DNA of 6,176 bases, taken from assembly GCA_037190175.1 (NCBI GenBank), contig JBBCJM010000161.1, forward strand, positions 1-6,176. The letters run 5' to 3'. The notes under the pieces are model-generated. The model saw only the letters and a program-made list of their open reading frames with translations. It was not told the DNA's origin and made no database searches. The translations under genes were made by a program, and so were the position numbers. This document shows, in pieces, positions 1 to 6,150 of this stretch. The first letter of the stretch is position 1; each line of letters starts with the position of its first letter. This DNA is from JBBCJM01 sp037190175. GTDB taxonomy: Bacteria > Pseudomonadota > Alphaproteobacteria > Rhodobacterales > Rhodobacteraceae.

Positions 1-24
1 CTACAGCCCTGCGGCGGATCATCC

Positions 25-64
25 GTAGGGTGGGCAATCTGCCCACCATGGTTGCCTACCCTAC
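25..64. repeat. Imperfect palindrome at the engB 3' end, REP-like
   Basis: Two 13-base arms, gtagggtgggcaa (25-37) and ttgcctaccctac (52-64), are inverted copies differing at one position (g32 against t57, which would form a G-U wobble in plus-strand RNA). Inside lies a competing perfect 8-bp hairpin: ggtgggca (29-36), loop atc, tgcccacc (40-47). The block tgcccacc (40-47) recurs as tgcctacc (53-60), so the element behaves as three copies of one unit. The outer right arm contains the engB stop codon (61-63). No T-run follows on either strand, so a classical intrinsic terminator is not supported. It could be a dispersed REP-type repeat or a 3'-end stabilising structure. The palindrome is seen directly; the REP assignment is inference from memory of similar sequences in Rhodobacteraceae intergenic regions. 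Confidence 0.6.
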
Positions 65-705
65 AATCCCGCCACCACCGCCCGCATGGTCTCGATCCCC
101 TCGCCGGTCTCCGAGGATGTCACCAGGATCTCCGGGAAGGCCGCCGGGTGCTTCGCCAGCGCCGCCCGCACCTGCGCCAGGTTGGCCTCGCGGGTGGCGC
201 GGTTCACCTTGTCGGCCTTGGTCAGCACCACCTGGAAGGTGACGGCCGAGCGGTCGAGCAGGGTCAGGATCTCCTCGTCCGCCTTCAGCACCCCGTGGCG
301 CAGGTCGATCAGCACGAAGGCGCGGCGCAGCGTCACCCGCCCGGCCAGATAGGCGCGCAGCAGCTCCTGCCAGCGTCTGACCACCGCCAGCGGCGCCTCG
401 GCGAAGCCGTAGCCCGGCAGGTCCACCAGATAGCCGCGCGTCCCCAGCGCGAAATAGTTGATCTCCTGCGTCCGCCCGGGGGTGTTCGAGGCGCGGGCGA
501 GGTTCTTCCGCCCGGTCAGCGCGTTGATCAGGCTGGACTTGCCGACGTTCGAGCGCCCGGCGAAGCAGACCTCGGGCCGGTCGGCCGGGGGCAGCCCGGA
601 CAGCGCCACCACGCCCTTCACGAAATCGACCGGCCCGGCGAACAGCAGGCGGCCGGCCTCGCGCGCCGCCTCCTCGGGGGGCGGGGTCTCGGGGAAGGGC
701 ATCAT
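61..705 (-). CDS. engB: Ribosome biogenesis GTP-binding protein EngB (YihA/YsxC), 214 aa
   Basis: A TRAFAC-class GTPase that in studied bacteria is needed for late assembly of the large (50S) ribosomal subunit and acts in the cytoplasm. All G motifs are visible: G1/Walker A GRSNVGKSS at residues 50-58, the G2 threonine within NTPGRTQEINYF (74-85), G3 DLPG at 95-98, G4 TKAD at 162-165, and a G5-like VTSS near the C-terminus. The length matches the family (about 200-215 aa). There are two adjacent ATG codons. The first (705) is chosen because its ATGA overlaps the stop of the upstream MOSC gene by 4 bases and it sits 10 bases after a strong GGAGG (716-720) embedded in the last MOSC codons; the second would begin at 702. 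The gene is the last of the yidC-MOSC-engB unit. Its TAG stop lies inside a palindrome. Confidence 0.96.
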   Translation of the reverse strand: MMPFPETPPPEEAAREAGRLLFAGPVDFVKGVVALSGLPPADRPEVCFAGRSNVGKSSLINALTGRKNLARASNTPGRTQEINYFALGTRGYLVDLPGYGFAEAPLAVVRRWQELLRAYLAGRVTLRRAFVLIDLRHGVLKADEEILTLLDRSAVTFQVVLTKADKVNRATREANLAQVRAALAKHPAAFPEILVTSSETGEGIETMRAVVAGL

Positions 706-1448
706 GACAGCACCACCTCCTGCCCCGTGGCGACCGTTCCACCCTCCACCACCGCGGCATAGAGCCCGAAGTCCTGGTGCCCGAAGGCCGCCTCCAGGCT
801 GGCCAGGGTGTCGCCGTGGATCGCCCCGGTCTCCACATCCGCGCAGGTGGCGCGGCAGCGGGTGATGCGCTCGCGCAGCTCCAGCACCGCATCCCCGATC
901 CGCAGCCGGCGGCCGATCAGCCCGAACTCGGACCACGGCTCCCACCCCTCGACCCACAGGTTGCCGCGGAAGCGGTGCGGCGACAGCGCGATCCCCATCC
1001 GGGCCGAGAGGTCGGCCAGCGACGTGAGGCTGAGGACCGAGACCGAGGGCCAGGGGCTGTCGGTCAGCGCCAGGCCGGCGCTGACGATGCGCATGGGCTG
1101 CGCCCGGTCGGGCGGGTTCAGCGGCCGCACCCAGTCGAGAAAGCGGGCCAGGTCGGCCGGATCGTCGGGGCGGAAGGCGATCTCCCCCTGCCCCGGGTGG
1201 CGCAGGGTGACGCGGCGGGCGTCCTCCTCCAGCCGGCAGGTGATCGCCATCAGCGCCGGCGCCTTGGCGCCGCGGGCGAAGTTGACGCAAGGACTCCACC
1301 CCTCGCGCAGCTTCGCCGCCTCATGCGCCACGGCCCAGAAGCGGTCCCAGGGCAGCCCCTGCCCCGCCGTCAGCGCCACGGAGGCGAGTTCCTCGCGCCC
1401 GTGGCCCTTGATCGGATGGCGGCAGATCAGGGCAAGCCGCGCCGTCAT
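702..1448 (-). CDS. MOSC domain-containing protein, 248 aa
   Basis: The MOSC superfamily includes the molybdenum cofactor sulfurase C-terminal domain, YcbX, YiiM and the mARC proteins, which handle sulfur or bind Moco. The specific substrate of this member is unknown. Residues about 4-45 resemble the N-terminal MOSC beta-barrel signature: RHPIKGHGREEL (10-21), then GQGLPWDRFW (29-38). The C-terminal part carries the hallmark RITRCRATCADVETG, with Cys198 at the conserved cofactor-binding position and a second Cys202, followed by DVETG. There is no signal peptide or membrane segment and no fused ferredoxin or PLP domain, so it is a stand-alone MOSC protein. The ATG start (1448) overlaps the yidC stop by 4 bases (ATGA) with no strong ribosome binding site of its own, implying translation by re-initiation after yidC. 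The stop overlaps the engB start in the same way. Family assignment is firm; a role in this operon is not established. Confidence 0.88.
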   Translation of the reverse strand: MTARLALICRHPIKGHGREELASVALTAGQGLPWDRFWAVAHEAAKLREGWSPCVNFARGAKAPALMAITCRLEEDARRVTLRHPGQGEIAFRPDDPADLARFLDWVRPLNPPDRAQPMRIVSAGLALTDSPWPSVSVLSLTSLADLSARMGIALSPHRFRGNLWVEGWEPWSEFGLIGRRLRIGDAVLELRERITRCRATCADVETGAIHGDTLASLEAAFGHQDFGLYAAVVEGGTVATGQEVVLS

Positions 1449-3319
1449 TTCTTGGCGGAGGACTTGGCCGGCCCCTTCTTCGGCGGCCCGCCGCTGTTGG
1501 CGGGCTTGGCCACCGGCTTGCCCGCCACGGCCACCGCCGGCTTGCGCCGGAAGCTCGCCCGGATGTTGCCGAAGATGTCGGGCGTGTGCCCGTGGCTGCG
1601 CATGATGGCGTATTGCTGCACGAAGGTGATCACGTTGTTGGCGATCCAGTAGACCACCAGCCCGCTGGCGAAACTGCCCAGCATGAACATGAAGATCCAC
1701 GGCATCCAGGCGAAGACCATGGCCTGCGTCGGGTCGGTGGGCGTCGGGTTCAGCTTCTGCTGCAGCCACATCGAGATGCCCAGCAGCAGGGGCAGCACCC
1801 CGATGAAGATCAGGTGCAGGATCGAGCCCGGCACCGGCGCGGCCCAAGGCAGCAGCCCGAAGAGGTTGAAGAGCGACGAAGGGTCGGGCGCCGACAGGTC
1901 CCTCAGCCAGCCGAAGAAGGGCGCGTGGCGCAGTTCGATGGTGACGAAGATCACCTTGTAGAGGCTGAAGAAGATCGGGATCTGCAGCAGGATCGGCAGG
2001 CAGCCCGCGGCCGGGTTCACCTTCTTGTCCTTGTAGAGCTGCATCATCTCCTTCTGCATCCGCTGGCGGTCGTCGCCCACCCGCTCCTTCAGCGCCTCCA
2101 TCTCGGGCTGCAACTCCTTCATCCGCGCCATCGAGACGTAGGACTTGTAGGAGAGCGGGAAGACGATGGCCTTCAGCACGAAGGTCAGCGCGATGATGGC
2201 CAAGCCCATGTTGCCGATCATCGCGTTCAGCCAGTGCAGCACGGCGAAGATCGGCTTGGTGAGGAAGAAGAACCAGCCCCAGTCGATGGAATCGACAAAG
2301 CCGGGGATGCCGCTCTCGTTCTGATAGGCGCGGATCGTGGCCCATTCCTTGGCCCCGGCGAAGAGCCGGGTGGTGGAGGCGGCCGAGGTGCCGGGCTCCA
2401 CCGTCACCAGCGGGCCGCGGGTCTCCACCTGATAGACGTCCGACTGCGGGACGTATTTGGTCACCGAGGTGAAGGGCCGGCCCTGCTGCGGCACCAGCAC
2501 CGCCATCCAGTACTTGTCGGTGAAGCCGATCCAGCCGTCGCCGGCCGCCTCGGTCACCGCGGCCTGCGCGCCCTCGCGCGCCACCACGGGCAGGTCGCGC
2601 AGGTCGTCGTAGTCGGTCTCGGCCAGCTTGCCGTCGGCGCGGCCCACCACGCCCTCGTGCAGGATGAAGAAGTTCTGCAGGTCGGTCGGCTTGCCGTGGC
2701 GGGCGATCACCCCATAGGGTTGCAGGACGACCGCGGCGTCGGTGGCGTTGTTCACCGCATCGGTCACGGTGAACATGTAGCGGTCGTCCACCGCGAAGGT
2801 ACGGGTGAAGGTCAGCCCCTTGCCGTTCGACCAGACCATGGTCACCGGCTGGCCGGGCGAGAGCGTGGCGTTGCCCTCGATCCGCCAGTCGGTGGTCAGC
2901 CCCGGCACGTCCTCGAAGGGCAGCGTGCCGCCCGGCACCCAGCCATAGGCGGCATAGAAGGAATTGGGCTGCCCGGTGGGGCGCAAGAGGTCCACGATGG
3001 GCGAGGCCGGGTCCAGCGTCTGGCGATAGGTGCGCAGCGACAGGTCGTCGATCCGCCCGCCGAAGGTGGACAGCGAGCCCTCCAGCCGCGGCGTGTCGAT
3101 CTGCGCCCGCGCGGCCTCGGGGCGGGCCTCCTCGGCCACCGGCGCGGTGCCCGGCAGGGTGGTGCCCGGCGGCGGGGTCAGCGCATCGGGCGCGGTGGCG
3201 GTGGTGGGCGCGTTGGGGTCGACCGCCGGCTCGGGCGGCGGGAACAGCACGAACCAGACCAGGATCACGATCATGCTCAGCACGGTCGCGAGCAGAAGGT
3301 TCTTGCTGTTGTCGTCCAT
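1445..3319 (-). CDS. yidC: Membrane protein insertase YidC, 624 aa
   Basis: An inner-membrane insertase of the YidC/Oxa1/Alb3 family that integrates and folds membrane proteins alone or with SecYEG. Layout: TM1 at residues about 7-26, a Pro/Ala-rich linker (about 27-75), the large periplasmic P1 beta domain (about 80-340), then TM2 (about 348-389), the cytoplasmic C1 loop with the family motif ARMKELQPEMEALKERVGDD, TM3 (about 440-458, GCLPILLQIPIFF), TM4 (about 500-519), TM5 (about 534-570) and a Lys-rich tail that may contact the ribosome. The groove residue equivalent to E. coli Arg366 is Lys383, keeping the positive charge. The ATG at 3319 is chosen because it gives the family N-terminus MDDNSKNLLLA and lies 6 bases after GGA in GGTGGAAAG; an in-frame TTG at 3370 would add 17 atypical residues. 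Length is normal for Gram-negative YidC. It overlaps the MOSC gene by 4 bases, and a promoter candidate lies just upstream. Confidence 0.97.
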   Translation of the reverse strand: MDDNSKNLLLATVLSMIVILVWFVLFPPPEPAVDPNAPTTATAPDALTPPPGTTLPGTAPVAEEARPEAARAQIDTPRLEGSLSTFGGRIDDLSLRTYRQTLDPASPIVDLLRPTGQPNSFYAAYGWVPGGTLPFEDVPGLTTDWRIEGNATLSPGQPVTMVWSNGKGLTFTRTFAVDDRYMFTVTDAVNNATDAAVVLQPYGVIARHGKPTDLQNFFILHEGVVGRADGKLAETDYDDLRDLPVVAREGAQAAVTEAAGDGWIGFTDKYWMAVLVPQQGRPFTSVTKYVPQSDVYQVETRGPLVTVEPGTSAASTTRLFAGAKEWATIRAYQNESGIPGFVDSIDWGWFFFLTKPIFAVLHWLNAMIGNMGLAIIALTFVLKAIVFPLSYKSYVSMARMKELQPEMEALKERVGDDRQRMQKEMMQLYKDKKVNPAAGCLPILLQIPIFFSLYKVIFVTIELRHAPFFGWLRDLSAPDPSSLFNLFGLLPWAAPVPGSILHLIFIGVLPLLLGISMWLQQKLNPTPTDPTQAMVFAWMPWIFMFMLGSFASGLVVYWIANNVITFVQQYAIMRSHGHTPDIFGNIRASFRRKPAVAVAGKPVAKPANSGGPPKKGPAKSSAKK

Positions 3320-3361
3320 CGGCTTTCCACCATCCGAAAGGGCAAGGCGCGCCCGGCAGAG

Positions 3362-3390
3362 GCAAGACAACAGGGGGGGCGAAAGGTCAA
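3362..3390 (-). promoter_or_regulatory. Candidate sigma70-type promoter for yidC-MOSC-engB
   Basis: On the minus strand CTTGACC gives a near-consensus -35 (TTGACC, 3390-3385). After a 17-base spacer comes TCTTGC (3367-3362) as a weak -10. Transcription would start near 3355, leaving a leader of about 36 bases before the yidC ATG. A good -35 with a poor -10 is common in high-GC alphaproteobacteria. The position and spacing are seen; promoter activity is inferred. Confidence 0.4.
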
Positions 3391-3429
3391 GCGGATTCCC
3401 CGGGCGGAGGCCGGCGGGGGCGTCTCACG

Positions 3430-3498
3430 CTTGCGGCACCCGGGCGGGAGCGGGGGCGCTCGTCGAGCCTGGCGGCTCTCTTCGCTGGGGGCCGCAAG
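3430..3498 (-). other. Branched inverted-repeat structure after the EAL gene
   Basis: Within the 197-base gap between the EAL stop (3517) and the yidC start, cttgcggc (3430-3437) is a perfect inverted copy of gccgcaag (3491-3498). The stem continues inward with one A/G mismatch and three more G-C pairs (ccc 3439-3441 with ggg 3487-3489). Enclosed are two small perfect hairpins, agcg/cgct (3449-3460) and gagcc/ggctc (3465-3478), so the whole can fold as a three-way junction. It begins 19 bases past the EAL stop. There is no U-run on the minus-strand transcript, so it is not a textbook intrinsic terminator. It could be a 3'-end structure, a Rho-dependent termination aid, a small structured RNA, or a chance product of GC-rich DNA. 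Confidence 0.4.
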
Positions 3499-3516
3499 GC
3501 TCGATTGAGCGGCAGG

Positions 3517-5061
3517 TCACGCCCGGTGCCCGATCCGCGGGGCCAGCGGCAGGCGGGCGCGGTGGGCCTCGATCCAGGGCAGGGTATCGGCCAGCGGCAT
3601 CGGCCGGCCGATGGCAAAGCCCTGCACATGGCCGCAGCCCAGCTGCCCCAGCATGGCGTGTTCGCCCGCGGTCTCCACCCCCTCGGCCAGCGTCTCGAGC
3701 CCCAGCCGCTCGGCCATGGAGAGGATCGCCGAGACCATGCGCTGCTGCTCGCGGTCCTCGTCGATGCGGGTGACGAAGGAACGGTCGACCTTGATCCGCC
3801 GCACCGCGAAGCGGCGGATATTGGTGATCGAGGCGTGGCCGGTGCCGAAATCGTCCAGGTCGATGCCGCAGCCCATCCGCGCCAGCTCCGCGATGTTCGC
3901 CACGATCACGTCGTTGTCGGTCTGCGCCACCACCGTCTCCAGCACCTCGACCGACAGCCGCTCGGGCGCAAGGTCGAAGCGGTCCAGCTCCCATTTCAGC
4001 TTCTCCGCCAGCCGCGGGTCGCGCAGTTCGGCGGCCGAGAAGTTGACCCCGATGGTGGGGATGCGGTGGCCCGCGCGTTCCCAGCGGGTCAGCGCCACCA
4101 GCGCGTGGTACAGGATCACCTCGCCCAGCCTTTCGCTCAGCCCCGCGTCCTCGATGGCCGGCAGGAACTCGGCCGGCGGGACCAGCCCGCGCTCGGGGTG
4201 GTGCCAGCGCGCCAGCGCCTCGAAGCCGGTGATGGCGCCGGTGTCGGTGGACAGTTGCGGCTGGAAGTAGGGGACGATCTGGCCCTCGTCCAGGGCCGTC
4301 TCCAGCACGGCGCGGAAGGCGTCGCGGTCGGCGCGCTTGCGGGCCATGTCGGGGGCATAGGCGCGGATCGCGCCGGGGCCGTTGCGCAAAGCCTCGTCCG
4401 CCGCCACCTGCGCGGCGTCGAGCAGCGCCTTGCCGGTGGCCAAGGGCGCCCGCACCGCCAGGCAGAAGCCGATGGAACAGGTCACGTAATGCCGCGCCGC
4501 GTCGATGGCGATGGGGGGCGCCAGCGCCGCCTGCAACCGGGCGGCCAGCTGCACCATCTGCTCCAGATCCAGCCGCCGCACCGGGCCCAGCGCCACCGCG
4601 AAGCCGCCGCCCTCCAGCCGCGCCACGGTGTCGCCCGTGCGCAGCGCGGAACAGATGCGTTCGGCCGAGCGCGCGAGGATCTCGGTCTGCGCCGCCCGGC
4701 CGTGGCGGTCGACCAGCCGCTCGGCCTCGTCGAACAGCACCACCAGGCAGGCGGTGGTCAGCCCCGTCACCTGCGTCTGGCGCAGCACCTCGTCCATCGC
4801 CGCCACGATCTGCGGCCGCAGCGCCAGCCCGTTCAGCCGGTCGGCCAGCGGCGCGGGCGTGCGTTCCTCCACCCGGAAGGCCCCGGCCGCGGCGAAGAGC
4901 ATCGGCAGCGCCAGCGCGGTCAGGATCAGGATCCGCTCGCCCCCCAGCCAGAAGGCGGCCAGCGTGACGGCCGGCATGAACACCATCAGCTCTGGCCGCC
5001 GCAGCGCCCCCGCCACCGCGCCGAACCCCGCCATCGCCCGCGCCCTGACCCGTTCCCGCAT
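3517..5061 (-). CDS. Membrane-anchored GGDEF/EAL protein, likely cyclic-di-GMP phosphodiesterase, 514 aa
   Basis: EAL domains hydrolyse c-di-GMP to pGpG. A basic N-terminus (1-25) precedes two membrane helices (about 26-39 and 44-62) joined by a very short loop, placing the rest in the cytoplasm. A GGDEF-like domain follows (about 80-235); its signature is EGGGF (150-154), so the diguanylate cyclase site is lost, but the upstream RTGD (141-144) keeps the RxxD inhibitory-site pattern. The EAL domain (about 245-505) looks catalytically complete: Glu281 in EALARW, Asn340 in VNFS, Glu372 in EVLE, Asp403-Asp404 in DDFGTG, Lys424 in KVD, Glu460 and Glu463 in AEGVE, and Gln480 in VQGF. The ATG at 5061 has AGGGG (5069-5073) seven bases upstream. 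A longer frame to a TTG at 5172 would overlap ttcA and is disfavoured. It follows ttcA by 73 bases on the same strand, probably co-transcribed. The signal it senses is unknown. Confidence 0.92.
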   Translation of the reverse strand: MRERVRARAMAGFGAVAGALRRPELMVFMPAVTLAAFWLGGERILILTALALPMLFAAAGAFRVEERTPAPLADRLNGLALRPQIVAAMDEVLRQTQVTGLTTACLVVLFDEAERLVDRHGRAAQTEILARSAERICSALRTGDTVARLEGGGFAVALGPVRRLDLEQMVQLAARLQAALAPPIAIDAARHYVTCSIGFCLAVRAPLATGKALLDAAQVAADEALRNGPGAIRAYAPDMARKRADRDAFRAVLETALDEGQIVPYFQPQLSTDTGAITGFEALARWHHPERGLVPPAEFLPAIEDAGLSERLGEVILYHALVALTRWERAGHRIPTIGVNFSAAELRDPRLAEKLKWELDRFDLAPERLSVEVLETVVAQTDNDVIVANIAELARMGCGIDLDDFGTGHASITNIRRFAVRRIKVDRSFVTRIDEDREQQRMVSAILSMAERLGLETLAEGVETAGEHAMLGQLGCGHVQGFAIGRPMPLADTLPWIEAHRARLPLAPRIGHRA

Positions 5062-5134
5062 CGCCGCACCCCTGCCGTCGCGGGAAAGCCCCCGCGTGAG
5101 GAAGGAGCCTAGCCACCCCAGGCTGTGCCAGAAG
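5062..5134 (-). other. ttcA-EAL spacer with a leader hairpin
   Basis: This 73-base spacer holds the EAL gene's ribosome binding site (AGGGG, 5069-5073) and, just upstream of it, a 6-bp perfect hairpin (cgcggg 5079-5084, six-base loop, cccgcg 5091-5096). There is no T-run, so the hairpin is not an obvious terminator, and I see no convincing -35/-10 pair. Read-through from ttcA is the simplest reading. A hairpin this close to the Shine-Dalgarno sequence could modulate EAL translation, but that is inference. Confidence 0.3.
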
Positions 5135-6007
5135 TTAACGGTCGCCCGATAGTTGCGGAGGATTTTCCGCAAATCCGCCGGGTTCGCCCCGCAGCAGCGC
5201 GCCGAAATCGAACACGCCGGGGTCGCACAGGTGGCTGGGCCGCACGTTCATCAGCGCGCGGAACATCACCTGCCGGCGGCCAGGGGTGCGCGCCTCCCAC
5301 TCGTCCAAGAGCTTCTTCACCTGCTTGCGCTGCAAGCCCTCCTGGCTGCCGCAGAGGTCGCAGGGGATGATCGGGTAACCCATCGCCCGGGCGAACCGCT
5401 CGCAATCCGCCTCGGCCACGAAGGCCAAGGGGCGCAGCACGTGCAGGTCGCCGTCCTCGTTCAGGAGCTTCGGCGGCATCGCCGCCAGCCGCCCGCCGTG
5501 GAACAGGTTCCTGAAGAAGGTTTCCAGGATGTCGTCGCGATGATGCCCCAGCACCACCGCCGAACACCCCTCTTCCCGCGCGATGCGGTAGAGGTTGCCG
5601 CGCCGCAGCCGGGAACAGAGGCTGCACATGGTGCCCCCCGGCTTGATCTTGTCGACGACCACCGAATAGGTGTCCTGGTACTCGATCCGGTGCGGCACGC
5701 CCATGCGGGTCAGGAACTCGGGCAGCACCGTGGCCGGAAACCCCGGCTGGCCCTGGTCGAGGTTGCAGGCCAGCAGGTCCACCGGCAAGAGCCCCCGCCA
5801 TTGCAGCTCGTGCAGCACGGCCAGCAGGGTATAGCTGTCCTTCCCGCCCGAGAGGCAGACCAGCCAGCGCGCCCCGGGCTCGACCATGCCATAGGTCTCC
5901 ACCGCCTCGCGCACCTCGCGCACCAGCCGCTTGCGCAGCTTGCGGAACTCCAGCGAGGCGGGCGCGCCGTGGAACAGGGGATGGATGTCGTCGGGATCGT
6001 CCAGCAT
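5135..6007 (-). CDS. ttcA: tRNA 2-thiocytidine(32) synthetase TtcA, 290 aa
   Basis: Catalyses the ATP-dependent thiolation of cytidine 32 in the anticodon loop of certain tRNAs, using an iron-sulfur cluster; cytoplasmic. The PP-loop ATPase motif SGGKDS is at residues 53-58. The cluster cysteines are seen as CSLC (Cys128, Cys131) and in CDLCGS (Cys216, with Cys219 also present), matching the CxxC plus distal Cys arrangement of E. coli TtcA. Further family signatures are LGHHRDDILETFF from residue 153 and a C-terminal NVRPSHL. The size is close to the E. coli protein (about 310 aa). The ATG at 6007 is chosen because AAGGA (6012-6016) lies 4 bases upstream. An in-frame GTG at 6025 would add six residues and has only a weak upstream site, but cannot be excluded. 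The gene heads a probable ttcA-EAL transcript. Confidence 0.95.
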   Translation of the reverse strand: MLDDPDDIHPLFHGAPASLEFRKLRKRLVREVREAVETYGMVEPGARWLVCLSGGKDSYTLLAVLHELQWRGLLPVDLLACNLDQGQPGFPATVLPEFLTRMGVPHRIEYQDTYSVVVDKIKPGGTMCSLCSRLRRGNLYRIAREEGCSAVVLGHHRDDILETFFRNLFHGGRLAAMPPKLLNEDGDLHVLRPLAFVAEADCERFARAMGYPIIPCDLCGSQEGLQRKQVKKLLDEWEARTPGRRQVMFRALMNVRPSHLCDPGVFDFGALLRGEPGGFAENPPQLSGDR

Positions 6008-6013
6008 GGCATC

Positions 6014-6042
6014 CTTTGCGCGCACGGCCTACCGCAGGTCAA
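6014..6042 (-). promoter_or_regulatory. Weak promoter candidate upstream of ttcA
   Basis: Minus-strand CTTGACC (TTGACC at 6042-6037) repeats the -35 context seen before yidC. At 17 bases spacing the -10 would be GCAAAG (6019-6014), a poor match, and the start would fall almost on the ttcA ATG, leaving little room for the ribosome binding site. Only the -35 half is convincing, and the real promoter may lie elsewhere. Confidence 0.2.
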
Positions 6043-6055
6043 GTCATGCCTCGCT

Positions 6056-6145
6056 CACCTTGGTGCAAATACTCCGCGGAGGGGGTCCGGGGGAGGCGCG
6101 AAGCCTCCCCCGGGCGGGGGGTGCGGGGGGCGGGGGCCCCCCGCC
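6056..6145. repeat. GC-rich palindromic intergenic block
   Basis: Three palindromes are stacked between ttcA and the right edge. ctccgcggag (6072-6081) is self-complementary. ccgggggaggc (6087-6097) pairs perfectly with gcctcccccgg (6103-6113) around the loop gcgaa, an 11-bp stem. ggcggggg (6129-6136) pairs with cccccgcc (6138-6145). On the minus strand the block ends in GGAGTATTTGCACCAAGGTGAG split over about 6053-6074, which resembles the end of a repeat I recall between genes in Rhodobacteraceae. It could end transcription of a gene entering from the right, but no T-run supports an intrinsic terminator. The stems are certain; the dispersed-repeat assignment is inferred. Confidence 0.55.
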
Positions 6146-6150
6146 GCCGC

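Noticed and set aside
1..49. Short minus-strand frame starting at the ATG at 49 after engB as a new gene.
   Set aside because: It is a translation of the palindromic repeat, without a ribosome binding site, and runs off the window.
3320..3370. Longer YidC starting at a TTG (3370).
   Set aside because: The added 17 residues do not resemble YidC N-termini, and the TTG would sit in the predicted -10 region.
52..3508. Long plus-strand open frames opposite engB, the MOSC gene and yidC.
   Set aside because: They are low-complexity His/Arg/Gln/Gly-rich antisense frames typical of GC-rich genes, with no recognisable domains.
3430..3510. tRNA gene in the gap before yidC, given the cloverleaf-like fold.
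   Set aside because: There is no TTCGA-type T-loop, no D-loop consensus and no 7-bp acceptor/5-bp arm pattern.
5096..5128. TGGCAC upstream of the EAL gene on the minus strand as a sigma54 -24 element.
   Set aside because: No TTGC-type -12 element at the required spacing; the following bases read GGGGTGG.
5110..5145. GTTAAC at the ttcA stop as a CtrA half-site.
   Set aside because: Only one TTAA half is present, with no partner seven bases away.
5153..5172. Seven-base inverted repeat (ttgcgga/tccgcaa) as a ttcA terminator.
   Set aside because: It lies wholly inside the last ttcA codons before the stop and has no T-run on the transcript.
5061..5172. Longer EAL protein starting at a TTG (5172).
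   Set aside because: It would overlap ttcA by 38 bases with a rare start codon, whereas the ATG at 5061 has a well-spaced AGGGG.
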